From contig NC_092261.1 in NCBI RefSeq assembly GCF_036320965.1, positions 10,920,197-10,984,196 of the forward strand: a stretch of 64,000 bases of DNA. The letters run 5' to 3'. The translations under genes were made by a program, and so were the position numbers. Source of the stretch: Panulirus ornatus. Its lineage: Eukaryota > Arthropoda > Malacostraca > Decapoda > Palinuridae. Numbering within the stretch: position 1 is the stretch's first letter; each line of letters starts with the position of its first letter. Under the pieces are notes generated by a model that was given only the letters and a program-made list of their open reading frames with translations, made no database searches and had not been told where the DNA came from. Shown piece by piece: positions 35,226 through 48,034 of the stretch.

Positions 35226-35469
35226 TACACATCTCCTACCTGAATTTAACCCACAGAAAAGAAAAAATTGAGATAATAAGTCCGGCCAGAAATCCGTCCA
35301 GACTCAGGACTGACTGCAGGAAGGTTGCACTGGACATTACACTGCTATGGGCGGTGAGGCTGGGTAAAATACAGACTACTCCTGAAAGCAATATTGAATA
35401 GTTTATGATCGGGGGTTAGCAGGCTGGCAGAATGGTAGGCTATCATGAATGAACAGGTACCGGTATAGG

Positions 35470-35517
35470 CAGAATGGCAAGCTACCAGAATGGCAGGCTA
35501 CCAGAATGGCAGGCTAC
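35470..35517. repeat. Three 16-bp tandem units
   Basis: CAGAATGGCAGGCTAC repeats three times at 35470, 35486 and 35502 with one substitution in the first unit. Confidence 0.95.
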
Positions 35518-35638
35518 ACGTCTTGTCTGTTTTATTCCCTTCGGATGATGATGATGATGTAATAAGGATGTATGAAGAAATACATAACGAATGTGATATA
35601 CGATCCATACGAACAAACACCTTGGACAAAGAAACAAC

Positions 35639-35640
<2 letters not shown>

Positions 35641-35718
<78 letters not shown>
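35641..35718. repeat. (GA)n microsatellite
   Basis: Pure GA array of 78 bp. Confidence 0.98.
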
Positions 35719-35723
<5 letters not shown>

Positions 35724-35814
35724 AAGTTCCAGGCAGACCCTGAGAGTTAGTTCATTCCCAAGAGTTCATCTTCTAAACCTTACTTGCACAAAGGAACTGT
35801 GCGTCAGACACTAT

Positions 35815-35945
35815 GTAGCTGCAGGAATGAACCACCACCAGCCCAATACCAACATCAAAGTGAAGGTGCAGGAATGAACCAGCACCACAGTTCTAACATT
35901 AGGAACGAGCCAGAGCAGCACAATGTTAACATTATCGTGCCTGTG
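35815..35945. repeat. Degenerate repeat, about 55-bp unit
   Basis: GCAGGAATGAACCACCACCA and GCAGGAATGAACCAGCACCA each precede TAACAT/CAACATC-type segments; a third diverged unit follows. Confidence 0.55.
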
Positions 35946-36611
35946 TTGGCTCAGATAAACTTTTAACTAACTGTTGCCATGAATAAATACATTAGCTTGC
36001 ACCGGATGCCTGCCATTAATCACGGCATTATCCTGTTCGTGTACCTCCAATGCGGTAACTCCATTAGTTTCACGAACGCTTTTCGCATGAATCACTGCCT
36101 CGTCATGTGAATATGCCCATTATACAACTCTTTTGAGATGATCATCAGACTAAAAAAAAAAATGATTCTCGTCACCTAGACTTAAACGGCTCCCTCTCCC
36201 ACACTCACCTCTTACTAGGAGTAACGGGAGTGAACTTTTTTCTCAGCGTCACCTAAAACAGAAGTCGAGTTTACTGTGAAAATTGTGCCCAATGAATTAC
36301 TCCTTTTATCTCAGATTATATGGGGCGTCTTCACACTGCTTCCATAAGGGGGGGACTCTACTTCTGGGACATTGTGGCGACGATGAGTCAGGCTCTGAAC
36401 GTAGTCTCTGGCTGCATCGTATAAGAGCACTTTGCTGAAATTGCTCGCCTGGAGATATACACTGTGTCTCAGAAGGAACCCTATGCATGGGATTAGTCTG
36501 TGGGCGTACAACGCACCATATACAGAGAGAGTCTCTCCCTTGGGTGGAAATTTACGTTAACTTGTTGATGGTAGCGAAGTACGAAACTTAGATATAATCT
36601 CAAATACGGTG

Positions 36612-36614
<3 letters not shown>

Positions 36615-36649
<35 letters not shown>
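36615..36649. repeat. (TA)n microsatellite
   Basis: Pure TA array of 35 bp, bordered by ACGGTGTATG and its partial complement ACACCGTAC. Confidence 0.97.
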
Positions 36650-36650
<1 letters not shown>

Positions 36651-38660
36651 CACTACACACCGTACTTCATGGCATATGTGATTTAATTAACGATATGTCT
36701 TAACACGAGTGTGAAGCGGGGGGCGCCTTAGTCGTCAAAGGAAGCCAAGGCGTGGTAAGGTTATTTGCATGTCTACCCATTTCCAAGCTGGATCCAGATG
36801 GCTCACTGGTTCCCACCCAGCTGATGACCCCTTGCAGACCGCAGCTCTACTACCAAGGCTTTGATGCGTTCATCATGCGTGCGTTCTGTGTAAGCCTGCC
36901 ATGATACAGTGTTTCCCGAAATGGTGCAAATGCTGTTATTCATATTAACTCCCAAGACACTGGTGATTGACGCTGGTTTTACACAAGCGAGATACTGAAT
37001 ATGCAGCATGTCCTTATGTAGAATTAACCTCGGTGAAGAGTGCTGTTGATCTGCTCTTGTTCATCAGTCAATCACACCCACGAACTTAAACATCTCTGTA
37101 AATAATTTACATAGTGGATTCACATATACGTCCGGATTGAGTTATCTCTTCTTGGAAGAGGCCCTACTCAGTCCATACTATAAATCTTATAACCATAACC
37201 ACAAGGAGTCGGTACGTATAGGATATTTTATAATAATAACCTCATGAAGTCAGTTTTTACTAAATATTTCATAACAACACTACTGACACGTATGCAGCTC
37301 AAATACTATGAGATATTCAGTACTAACTTTAACCTGTTCACTAATCTGCCGACAAAATATGTTACAAGCAAAACAGAAACGAGTGAAGTTCACACAAATG
37401 ACTAGAATCCAGTAAAAGACACCCTAACGTCCCCTCCGACCTGTAAGGTTAGAGGTGAATTTTTTCTCCTCTGTTTGTCTGGAACGATTACATTTTTTAT
37501 CTTTTGCCACCAAAACGGATTTGTAGATGTTGGTGAAGAGTTCCCTGAGTATAACCCTAACGGATGTTATAAATATGGATCGAAGATGCACGTTTATTTA
37601 GAAAAGCTCAAACTCATCATCTACGGTTAAAAGTAGAATGTATAGTGTGAATCACTTCTGTAAGATACGATCTTCAGTGAAAATACTCAGATCATAATGA
37701 CACGGTCAGACACAAAAATTCACTGATGGACAGATGGAATAACTCGCATCAGCGATGAAATATGTATATCATACAAAGACCATAAAGCAATATTATACCA
37801 ATGATGAAATATTCTCTTTTCTTTTTTACGTGGCTCTGAAAAATCTCAGTTTTAGGCTTCGACATTATGGACAATGGCCTATAATTAACTTGAGGATTAA
37901 CGTTATCACAGAGATCAATCGCTAAGGTCTCTGTCCACAGACTCTTTGATGTTTTCCCGAAAAAACCAAGACGATGTTTCTTTTAAGATGCCATAAAAGG
38001 ACTTTTGAAACAAGAAGTTTTCAAAAGTTAAATTGTCATTAGATATTCTGAGGATGAATCTCCCCCCCCCCCCTCTCCCCCCACAGAAGGAAGGACCAGA
38101 CTCTTGCCTAACATGGTGAATATCATTAGAAAAGGTCGGGTCCCAAAGGGAAGCGAAATTAATCGTGAACGCTTGAAGAAATATCTGCTAAGGTTCCCTT
38201 ACTTTTGTTCTCTGGATATTAGTCAGCCTTTGATATCTTCAGAAGAGAAAGCGAACTAATGAATCTAAATGACTAAACTTAAATACATGATTTTGTGTTG
38301 ACGTCAAAGATAGGAAAAAAAAAAAACACGTACAGTACTTAAAATGATGATATGTGAAGGTATGTAATTACGACTCGAAGGAGTAATCATGATTCTGCGA
38401 GTTTTTATGTGATGTTAAGAAATCCTCTCTCTCTCACCTTCACGGAAACTCGGACTCGGAAAAAAAAAATGAATAAAAATCCTTACAGTTTTGTGGTGGT
38501 ATGACAAAACTGACGGAGGATTCTGACAACTGCTCTGGTATCTTACCTCTCTCTGGTAGCACTGCTTCCCTTATACGTATCTATTTCTCAACGCGCGCAC
38601 AGTACGCAATGTGCAGTAAACTGTTTTCAAAGTCTTAATATAACTTAGTTATTTTCTTTT
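36650..38660. other. Anonymous AT-rich stretch, nothing recognised
   Basis: Low GC with scattered poly-A, poly-T and poly-C runs. No array, SINE body or exon-like frame was found. Confidence 0.5.
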
Positions 38661-38679
38661 TTCAGAGTAACAACTTTAC

Positions 38680-38808
38680 GCATTCACGGGCCGCCCAGGG
38701 TCGAGTTCATGGGTTCGAATCCTGGTTGCAGCAGTTGGTCCACACTCAACCAAGCTGTTCATCCACCCATAGGAGTTGGTCGGTAAAGTGGGTACCTGGC
38801 TCAGGCTA

Positions 38809-38868
<60 letters not shown>

Positions 38869-38935
38869 TTAATGGGATGGCCTTGATCAGGGCCTCAGCT
38901 ACCCATAGCGTCTTAGCTAACATGAAGAAAAAAAA
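38680..38935 (+). mobile_element. tRNA-derived SINE copy A with internal (TA)n
   Basis: The copy contains a clear Pol III box B (GGGTTCGAATCCTGG, 38711-38725). The family body follows (CAGTTGGTCCACACTCAACC, AGCTGTTCATCC, GTACCTGGCTCAGGCTAG), then a TA array (about 38810-38866) and the tail TCGTTAATGGGAT...GGCCTCAGCTACCC. The box A side of the head is eroded. It is an inverted partner of the copy at 39.3-39.5 kb. Confidence 0.75.
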
Positions 38936-39277
38936 GAAATGCAGCTAACATAATTATCTTAGTATTAACTTTAAAATCCATCGGACTTAAACGTAAAGAT
39001 ACTTCATTTGTTGAGTGTACATATTAGGAAAGCTTTCAGGTATATGATTTAGTTTTAAAAGTGTAAATATCACTATTACCATGTAAAATAATATGAAATT
39101 ATGCGAGTGTTTACATATAATTTATTCACCCTAGGTTAACTTGTTTGCTAGAGTTGGCAAACACGACTCTCAGCTTGCTGGAGAACGTTATATATGCCAG
39201 AGAAAAAAAATGACATATTTCGTATCACAATTTTCAGAAAAATCTTCACTAGGCGCAAATCAGTTATTTGTCTTAAA

Positions 39278-39313
39278 AGACGGCACGGGTAGCTGAGGCC
39301 CTAATCCCATTAA

Positions 39314-39369
<56 letters not shown>

Positions 39370-39544
39370 ACCTTAGCCTGAGCCAGGCACCCATTGCATC
39401 GACCAATTTCTAGGAGTTGATGAACAGCTGGGTTGACTGTGGACCAACAGCTATAACCAGGATTCGAACCTATGCGTTCGACCGTGGGCGGCCCGTGAAT
39501 GTTTGTGTCACGGTCAGGAACGCTAACCGCTACACCACAGGGGT
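39278..39544 (-). mobile_element. tRNA-derived SINE copy B, near full length
   Basis: On the minus strand the element begins CCCCTGTGGTGTAGCGGTTA (tRNA-like with box A), then GTTCGAATCCTGG (box B). The shared body follows, then a (GT)n/(TA)n block and the tail TCGTTAATGGGATTAGGGCC plus TCAGCTACCCGTGCCGTCTT. It is the most complete family member here and defines both ends. Confidence 0.8.
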
Positions 39545-40659
39545 CTGTTAAACGCCCGTTTAACAACGACATCTTGAATACGTTTGCATTTGCAACACTC
39601 GGGCATCATATTGTAGTGTCCTCCGCGAATCACCCTCAAAACTACAGACGACCAATTTCGCAACGGGTGCTCTGACCAAAGCCCGCGGGACATCAGGCGA
39701 AGTCTGTGATGCTGACGTTCATCGGTAAGTGTTGATAATTCATGGCGGCTTGGACAGCACGAAGGAGGCGTTGAGGTACGATGCAAGACGAACAACGGGG
39801 CAGTGAGGGAGGCGGGCGGCGGCGGGTCTGATGTGATGGAGACGGTGACTGAAACGCGAGAACATGAGCCTCAGATTGCTACGTTTATCTTAAATGTCTG
39901 GAAGTAATATATGAAGGTCTTGGGCGTCAGTTCTGATAAAGACTGTATGATTCAGTCTTTACTCTTGGGTATGATAGCCTTCGACTTGATCCATAACCAG
40001 CCAAAACCAATGTAAACCAACATCTTTATGAACATGATGTATATATATATATCACTCATCGACACACATATACACAACATAATATTATACTGCATTTCAC
40101 AATTTTCAAAACATCTTAAGGTTCAAATAACGAGGGAGCAACAAAATCTTTTCCACCCATCATTCCTTGAACGGAATAGAAAGACAAACCTTCTGATGTG
40201 CTGTTTCGCGTTGAAAACACGGCTCAAAATTAAAGTAGTTCTTAGAGCTGTCAGCTTATAAACTCTGACAGACAAATACACACACAAACACACACAAGCA
40301 TCCCTGGTGAAGAGTGGCCTCATACGATATACCATTAATGAAAACAGATACCTACTAATTGGCTAGATGATTATGACTGTTATAATCATCACACTGGTAT
40401 ATACCTGAGGGATGAAATTAACGAGAATGTGAAATGATAATAATGTGATTAGGGTTTGTTTCAAGTCTCCACTGAACATTAGGCTGCACTGGTCAAGAGG
40501 GTTTAGCGTCACGGCTTTTGAGATTCGTACGTCAAGGTAAAAATCTTCTCTTTATTTCTGAAAGGAAATCTCTGATGGTGGATGGGTTGGGGAGTCTTAT
40601 TTCCTGGTTACTGAGCTGGAGACTATCCGCTGTGTCATGGGTCCCTCCTCCCGTGCCTA

Positions 40660-40850
40660 TATCTTTACCAGGCCTGTCAACATAGTCTGCTGGGGGACAG
40701 ACCGGCCAACATGGTCTGTTGGGTCACGCCTACCGACATGGTCCGATGGGGTCAGGGCTGCCAACTTGGTCTCATGGTATCAGGGCTGCCAGCAGCGTCT
40801 GGGTCAGGGCTGCCAAGCAGGGTAACAGTCAGGGCTACAACTCTAATGAC
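40660..40850. repeat. Cryptic minisatellite, about 28-bp unit
   Basis: GGTCAGGGCTGCCAACATGG-like units followed by TCTGTTGGG recur about six times with changes. Confidence 0.75.
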
Positions 40851-41519
40851 GTTTGTATTGCAAGCAATGGTTTAAGTCTGACAATCTCGGGGATAACCGA
40901 CCTAGTCTTGATGATAACGCAGTAGACCCCTTGGTGGACTTATGCTCCTGTCGGGTCGATGTTCATCCTAGCAGTCACTGTAGGAGGACTCTACAGTGCA
41001 GGGATATAATGTAGGGTTCATGCCCTCTGGCAGGGAACCTTCAGCATCATTAGGACACCAGCTTCTTGACGGGGAAGGGGGACTTCGAACATCATTGTAG
41101 GGTCTCACAGCTTTGGGTGAGGAAGCCCCCCCGAGCGATTACCGAGTTCCCGCTTCATGGAGTTGGAAAGGAAGCCGAAGAATCCTCAAGGAGGGATTCA
41201 ACTTTGTGACTGTGACCCTTACAGAAATTTCCAGGCAAATTAAAAATCTGAAGACTACAAATTCTTACGAACGATGTTCCTATTACATATCTATTTTTTC
41301 TCCCCCACAAAAAAAAAATTATCCTTTAACTTGTGGTCGGGGGATATCCAAATATCCTTAAACCACATGGAGTATTTTGCATTTTAGCAATGCATTAAAA
41401 ACTTTGAGAATGTTCAACTTTGCGAAAGGTTTCTCATGAATCAGAAGCCGAGCCATTACGGAATTCTCAATGGAGTTCCTAAATCTAACGACGGAGGAGT
41501 CTCTTTGGCACAAGGATAC

Positions 41520-41600
<81 letters not shown>
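41520..41600. repeat. (CA)n microsatellite
   Basis: CA array of about 81 bp with one G interruption. Confidence 0.98.
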
Positions 41601-41602
<2 letters not shown>

Positions 41603-41829
41603 CTCTGAGGAATACTGACATTCTTTCGTAGTTACTGATTGATCCAAGAATGTCGTCCATTGGTTTACATTGTGTCGTATGCGTAATCGTATAAGGCTTG
41701 TTACTGTTAGGTAGCAAAGTAGATTCTCACAGTTACCGACAGTGGTCATAATGCACAGCAAGTCATGTTGTTAAAATGTTAATTGGCTTACCCGGAACAA
41801 ACAGTCGAGGAGTTCCAGGGAAAAAAAAT

Positions 41830-42290
41830 GAAATGCAGAAATGTTTACTTAAGACGTACAAGATGTTTAACGAAGACTTCACTGTGGTTCAACAAAGGCT
41901 CTCCAGGATTTATTAAAGATAAAAAAAAAATAAGTCTGCCGGAAGGTTCGACGAAAACTGCTGGAATAACTCAGTAAAAAAAAAAAAATAGCGACGGTTG
42001 GACGAGAAATGCCAAGTTATTCATTGAGGGTTGCTTATGGTTTTAACATCCCAAGAGAAGATTCAACGATGACTGCCTCGATTTTCACCGAGAAGAAACG
42101 GTTCATTAACCGAATATGACTTAAGATACAAAACGAGGATCGAAAAAACACGATCTGAGAAGATTCAAATTATATTTAACGAACGGCTTCGACAGGTTTA
42201 ATTGAGGACTGTCCGGATATACGATAAAGCTAACGATACGTTTAACGAGTCGGGTCGGATTACAGAGTAACCCAAGATTTCACCGAAGAT
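41830..42290. repeat. Degenerate repeat around TTCAACGAAGACT
   Basis: Variants GTTTAACGAAGACTTCACTG, GTTCGACGAAAACTGCTGG and ATTCAACGATGACTGCCTCG recur irregularly with A-rich spacers. Confidence 0.5.
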
Positions 42291-42414
42291 TATATCGGAA
42301 CATTCAAGAAATGATGACAGACAGCCAGTAAATCCCTCACACAGATGTTGCAGAAGAAAACGAACAATGCGGGGTAATCTCAGACCACTGCCAGGCACAG
42401 GGCAAACCATGGCG

Positions 42415-42417
<3 letters not shown>

Positions 42418-42472
<55 letters not shown>
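42418..42472. repeat. (CA)n microsatellite
   Basis: CA array preceded by GCGCACG. Confidence 0.98.
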
Positions 42473-42475
<3 letters not shown>

Positions 42476-42714
42476 TCACACACATCCAGAGCTTTAGAGG
42501 TGATCTATATTCCCTAGAGCTGGCAGAGCTGAAGGAGCGGAACCGCGCACGTAAATGAACACTGTGAATGTGATCTGAGAGGTCCAGGGATGATGGTGTG
42601 TACCCAAACTGTTCGAGACTGTCCACAGTCAGAGGTCAGAGCTAAAGAAAATATGCCGTTGGGCACAGTGCAGTCAGGCAGTCACGAACAGGAGGTAAAC
42701 ATTGGCCTCTAGAG

Positions 42715-42985
42715 CACAACGGTACGACCTATAAGCACGACAGTACGACCACGATCAAACACGTGTGTAAGTATCCTTGAGCATGATGGCTCGACAGTAG
42801 GTTACGACGCCGTAATCTTGTTAACCTAATCCTTAAGGGCCAGGTCGATGGTTAGGTCATTATACTCGAGGGTCGTACCGTACCGTCGTGCTCCAATATC
42901 GTACCGGCACACTGAGGGACAACCATATATACTCGTGTTTAGGGATCGTATCGTCATGCTCAAGGGATTAAAAACACGACCCTCT
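42715..42985. repeat. Degenerate TACGACCCT repeat block, copy 2
   Basis: Left half carries GGTACGACC and CACGACAGTACGACCACG. Right half carries the opposite orientation, CGAGGGTCGTACCGTACCGT followed by CGTGCTCC. AAGGGCCAGG... aligns with AAGGCCAGG of the 27-kb block. Confidence 0.5.
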
Positions 42986-43080
42986 AGACTCCGTAACATT
43001 AGGTGATTTATCATAAACTAACTACAAGGCTACTCCCCCTCAAGTCTCTATTTACAGTGGCGATCATCCTGGGTCACCAT

Positions 43081-43082
<2 letters not shown>

Positions 43083-43119
<37 letters not shown>
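43083..43119. repeat. (CA)n microsatellite
   Basis: Pure CA array of 37 bp. Confidence 0.97.
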
Positions 43120-43939
43120 GACCTTTTTATAAACATTTCAATATGTGGTGCCACATGAGTACGTGAGAAGAAGACGTTGCTGCAAATGTGACAAATGTGA
43201 GTATTACACAGGTAAATGTAGAAGGGGAAAGATATGAAATAACAGCAAATCATATCCAAAGAATAAGAGAATGGAAGTATTTTTCCCTTGTGGCCAAATA
43301 CACTGCAGATTATCAAGGATATGTAAGAATATCAAGCACGAAGAATCAGTGACAAAAAGTGATCAGCTTGTAGTCTTTCGTCTACAAAAAGCACATCATT
43401 AAGAAAATTCCTCTTTTCCTTGACTAAGCTACTCCAGTGTCTACAACAACAAAAGATGTAGTACAGTCAGTCAACAATACTACTACTGAAGACAGGACAT
43501 AGAAGCCCCTGCTGCTTTACAATGATACAAGATGCAAAAAACAGAGCACAAAATAAATAGGTGGTTAGTTTTGTAAACAAGCGTAAAATTTCAAAAACAT
43601 ATCTCACCTCAGAGATTCATATGGAACAAGAGTAAGCTTCATCACATGCTTTAAAATTCCATTTAACTTTACTGACAATCAGTGTGTTACCAGATCTATT
43701 TAAAGATTAATACTATATTCCTCACGTCTATCAGGCTGTACTCTGGGGATGATTAAGCGATACGTTGTTATCTATATTAAGGTGCGTAATGTTATAAAAT
43801 GGGCAAAAACTGTCGAGTGTGGTAGGGGCTGAGGCGGGTAAGATAATGGCTGTATTCTATGTCAACAAGGAGGTTATTTACGTGATAAACAAGGTACTTG
43901 AATATTCTCAGCACCCCTACCACCACCAGGCTGCTGTAT

Positions 43940-44100
43940 TTACCTCGACAAAGGCTGGTGGCTGGCAGGGAGGGTTGGTAGATCTGGTATGGGGCTGGCA
44001 GAAATGGTGGGACTGGCAAGGTTGGTAGGGCTGACAGGGCTGATGGTGTTGGTAGGATTTTTGGGGTTAGATGGGTTGGTGTGGTTGATAGTTTACCGGG
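43940..44100. repeat. GGTTGGTAGGGCTG-type cryptic repeat
   Basis: Short imperfect units (GGCTGGCAGGGAGGGTTGGT, GGCAAGGTTGGTAGGGCTG) of about 14-20 bp. Confidence 0.6.
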
Positions 44101-44969
44101 TGCTGTTACAGTGTCTCATTGCCTTTTGTAATAGCGAATTCTTAGAATAAAACATACAAAAGATACACGAGAAAAATCGCAGTATTTTACTAAGTAGATA
44201 CAAAATTGATGTAGCTTAGGGGCAGGTATTGTCAGTGGTGCAGGATAAGGTAAGAATGGAAGCTCGGTTGAGACAATGAAGGAAGACGTGGCAGCAGGCC
44301 CGTGGCGCTGGTACAAGAGTAGGTGTGGCAAGATTCTCGTAAGAAAGAAACGTTGATCCCCGAGTCTCATGGTGCAGCTATAGGAGAGGCGGCGGTTGAA
44401 ATGATTTAGTGTTTTAAATTCAAACCTCAGAGTCTGCGATTTTTACAGACTATTATTTCAGATCCTTCACTCCTTCCTTACAAAACTTACTTCTCAGTGA
44501 AGAGATTATTTTGGTTGCTCCTCTTTGATATAGCTAGGCAAGCTTTTAGAAAATCACCCACATGCATCAAAAAACTTACACCATACACCTGTATGCACTT
44601 TGTCCTCCCTTCCACTTCACACTATATCTTCCCATGTCCCATCTCTTCTACCGCTCCTATAACCACCATACTAGAAAAAAGATAGATAAATACGTAATTC
44701 TATAAAAATCCAGTTGAGTTATGAGCAAGCATACTTCACATCGAGTTAAAATGCAGCAGTAAAATGCAGAGTTTACGAATTTTTAAAGTCAAATAAAAAG
44801 CAATATAAACGAGATTAAGCTTGTATGTTTTACGTCATAATTACGCCTTCAGATCTCCCTGGAAAGACGCACGTATATATATGTGTGTATATATATACAT
44901 ATACATATAGATATATATAACGTCGGTCCTGTTAATAACAGGGCACGGACCAGATTACTGGCTATATCG

Positions 44970-45130
44970 CCCCGAGTCACACCACCGCTGCCGTCACCGT
45001 CACAGTGACACCCCGAGTCACACTGCCGTTACGGCCTTCACCGTCACAATGTCATCTCTATTACACCCCCAATGCAGCTACCGTCACACTGCTGCCACTG
45101 CCGTCACACCACCGCCAAGCCGGATCATCC
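44970..45130. repeat. GCCGTCACC/GTCACAC-rich cryptic repeat
   Basis: Imperfect recurring CGCTGCCGTCACCGTCACAG and GAGTCACACTGCCGTTAC units in a GC-rich patch. Confidence 0.6.
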
Positions 45131-45159
45131 CATGACACTGAAATCTTCCGCTCAGATGT

Positions 45160-45290
45160 CGGGTACAAAGGTAAACACGGGTATGAGTCCGGGCACGGGA
45201 TCACGGATAGGGGTCCGGTGTATCAGTCGGGATATGAGTCGGGGGCACGAGTCAGGGCTAAGATCAAGGGTCGAGTCGGAGGTTAGTAAG
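45160..45290. repeat. Cryptic repeat with TATGAGTCGGG
   Basis: GGGTATGAGTCCGGGCACGG, GGATATGAGTCGGGGGCACG and related units, about 20-45 bp apart. Confidence 0.5.
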
Positions 45291-45299
45291 TTAGAGATG

Positions 45300-45720
45300 A
45301 AGTTAGTCATGTGTTCTGAGTGGTGGGTACCATGTGTGCTAGGTGATGGGTGTCATGTGGGATGTATGACTGGTGACATGTGCGGTGGATGACGAGTGTC
45401 ATGTGTGGTGGATGACTGGTGTCATGTGGTGTGGATGATGGGCATCATGCATACTGGTTGATGAGTGTAACGTGTGCTGGGTGATGTGTGTCATGTGTGA
45501 TGCATGACTGGTGTCATGTGTGCAGGGTGATGGGTGGTATGTGTGCAGGGTGATGGATATCACGTGTCTCGGGCGTCATGTTCTCAAGTTAAGGGTGTTG
45601 TGTGTATGAGAGAGAAAGCATCGTGTGGCTTATGTCGTGAGTGTTGTGAACAGTGAGACAATGATACTCCATGTGTAGGTTAGTGGTACAGTCCCGAGAA
45701 TGTCATGCATGTGGAAGGAA
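45300..45720. repeat. Cryptic minisatellite, about 28-bp unit
   Basis: GGTGATGGGTGTCATGTGTG and variants (GGATGACTGGTGTCATGTG) recur about twelve times, decaying to the right. Confidence 0.85.
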
Positions 45721-46894
45721 TGTTATTCATGTACAGACTGGATGACGATGTACCCGGGCCTGCATGGTATCATGCAATATCGGCCATGATCATGAACAAC
45801 AGATACATCACTCTTTCGAAGTAGGTGTCAAATGCTTAATCCAACCTTCCAAAATACAGCCCATGTAAGATGTTCTCACTAGTGGTTAGGAAATGAGCCC
45901 TAACAAGCGAACTACGAGTAATATGTTTGTAGAGTCCTCACTAGTCTACAACTGGTTTACGTGAGGGAGTGGGAGAGAAACTACAATCCACAGTAAACCA
46001 ACAATGAAACTGTGATGACCGACCGTAACTAAGCCACAACCTAACCCAACCCAGTGATAAAAAAAATATCATAGACAAACACGACACCTCTCCACCTCCT
46101 GCACATGTGGTACGGTCCAGTAGGTGTTAAGTGCCACAATGACCTAACGAAATCTCGACACAGGATCCTCCCACACCATTATCATGAGAGGGTTGGAGGC
46201 TGTGATACACCTCCCACGGGTGGGACAGAGCCATCCGGCCCTCCTCGTGTTACCGCCAGATGACGCACTTGCCAGGCCTCCATCAGACCTACACAGGGCT
46301 CTCCAGGAGAACCACAGATAAGGAGTAGTGAGACTAAGTCCGGGTGGTAGGAGGGGAGGGTAACGACAACAGCAGCAGCCTGCTGGCGGAGGGAGGAATC
46401 CCACGAACTGCACCATCTGGCCACAGTGGACGTCCTCCCGCCCGCCCATTGACACAGCTGACCATGGTCAGTGATTGATCCATTCAGGAGATATCGGCCC
46501 TGATTTTAACCCTGAACTTCCGTATGAACATACGGTCGTGAAGTGTGGCAGATGGCCGGATGGTGGAGAGGGAAGTGATGAGGTTTGGGAGGGGTAAAGA
46601 GAAGGACATTGCATGGGGTGAGGGGATGCACGAAGGAGACAATAAAAATCATAAGTGATGCATACAGTAAGCCGTGGACGGAAAAAAGGAGAGAAAAAGG
46701 AAAACAAGAGAGGGAAATAGAGAAGTAAGGAGGATGTTAGGAAGACGAACATCAGCGAGGAACTGTGCCCAAGATGTTGTTCTGAATGATAAAGATGATA
46801 ACATGAATAACGTCCATACATGAACAGTATACAGACATATGATACTTAACATGTAAGCAACTACCAGGTGTCAGGAGCAGGTCTGGTGCTCCCT

Positions 46895-46897
<3 letters not shown>

Positions 46898-46947
<50 letters not shown>
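46898..46947. repeat. (CA)n microsatellite
   Basis: Pure CA array of 50 bp; a short GA run follows at 47037-47056. Confidence 0.97.
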
Positions 46948-46948
<1 letters not shown>

Positions 46949-47443
46949 GCCTTTCAGCCAGAAACATCCACAAGGACCCACCAGGGGTGAGGACGGAGAT
47001 AGTTAGAATGTATAACTAAGGGTTGGTATGCAAATGAGAGAGAGAGAGAGAGAGAGGAGGGGGGAGGTGGTACTATGAAGATATCTATACGGGAGAGTAT
47101 CTTAATGAAGTGAGGCGGAAGTGAGAGAATACAATGAGGAAATTCTGAAAACGAGGCAAACAAGCAAGTATAAAGATCATATCTGAGGGAATGTACTGAT
47201 ATGGTAACATTGTGAATGTAGCAGATGAAATCAAATGTTATGAAAATAACGAAGAAAAAAGGACGTCATGCAAACGAGCGTGTAGATGAAACGGAAGACA
47301 GAGATGGGGCTGATGTGGAGATGGGCCTAGTGCAAGTGGAAGGACTTCTTGCATGTGCGTCAATCAGTATATACGTACGGGAAGGGGGCCTACGGTAGAG
47401 AATGCCTCCACAGCTAAACTAGAGGGTCCTAGAAGATTGATAA

Positions 47444-47445
<2 letters not shown>

Positions 47446-47524
<79 letters not shown>
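47446..47524. repeat. (AT)n microsatellite
   Basis: Pure AT array of 79 bp. Confidence 0.98.
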
Positions 47525-47528
<4 letters not shown>

Positions 47529-47597
47529 GTGTAGTAAGTTTCTGTAGGGTTAATGCATAAACAAATATTCATGGAGAAGGGTGCATGTTGACTGAGC

Positions 47598-47771
47598 GGG
47601 GGGGGGGGGGGGGGCGGGAGGGGTGTCAGGAGAAAGGGGTATGTAAATAGAGGAATGTAGATAGAGGGAAGCGAGGTGATGAAGGAGAGTATGTAGATGG
47701 CAAGAGTGTTTGTTGATGGAGGACGGCAAGTGGATGACGTGGGAAGACTGGGAGGGGGGGGAGGGGGGGTT
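47598..47771. repeat. G-run cluster (quadruplex-prone)
   Basis: Seventeen G at 47598-47614 then CGGGAGGGG, and a second cluster GGGAGGGGGGGGAGGGGGGG near 47750-47769. Confidence 0.9.
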
Positions 47772-48034
47772 TGTTTGTAGACTGGTAACCTACGTGCAAG
47801 CCTAGCGGACACTAGCTAGGGCTGAGAACATAGTGGTTTGTGTAACTTAGGTCGATACGACTTGATGTACCTCCTACTCCACGAGAAACCCATAGCAATA
47901 CAGTAGGTAATGAGGTTGTCGACACTTCACGTATATGTGGTTGTGGATAAGTTGTTAGTTTACATTGATTGTGGGTATCTGTTGATCTATGGAATGGTAA
48001 TAATCGCTGAGGATTCTACCGTTCAACCAGTGAT

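Noticed and set aside
39455..39475. Possible tRNA gene from the box B match
   Set aside because: The tRNA-like part continues into a body, microsatellite and tail shared with other copies and cannot form a full cloverleaf; it is a SINE.
46144..46455. Minus-strand frames in a GC-richer patch
   Set aside because: Two overlapping frames are open, neither has a convincing acceptor or recognised domain, and GC content alone explains the lack of stops.
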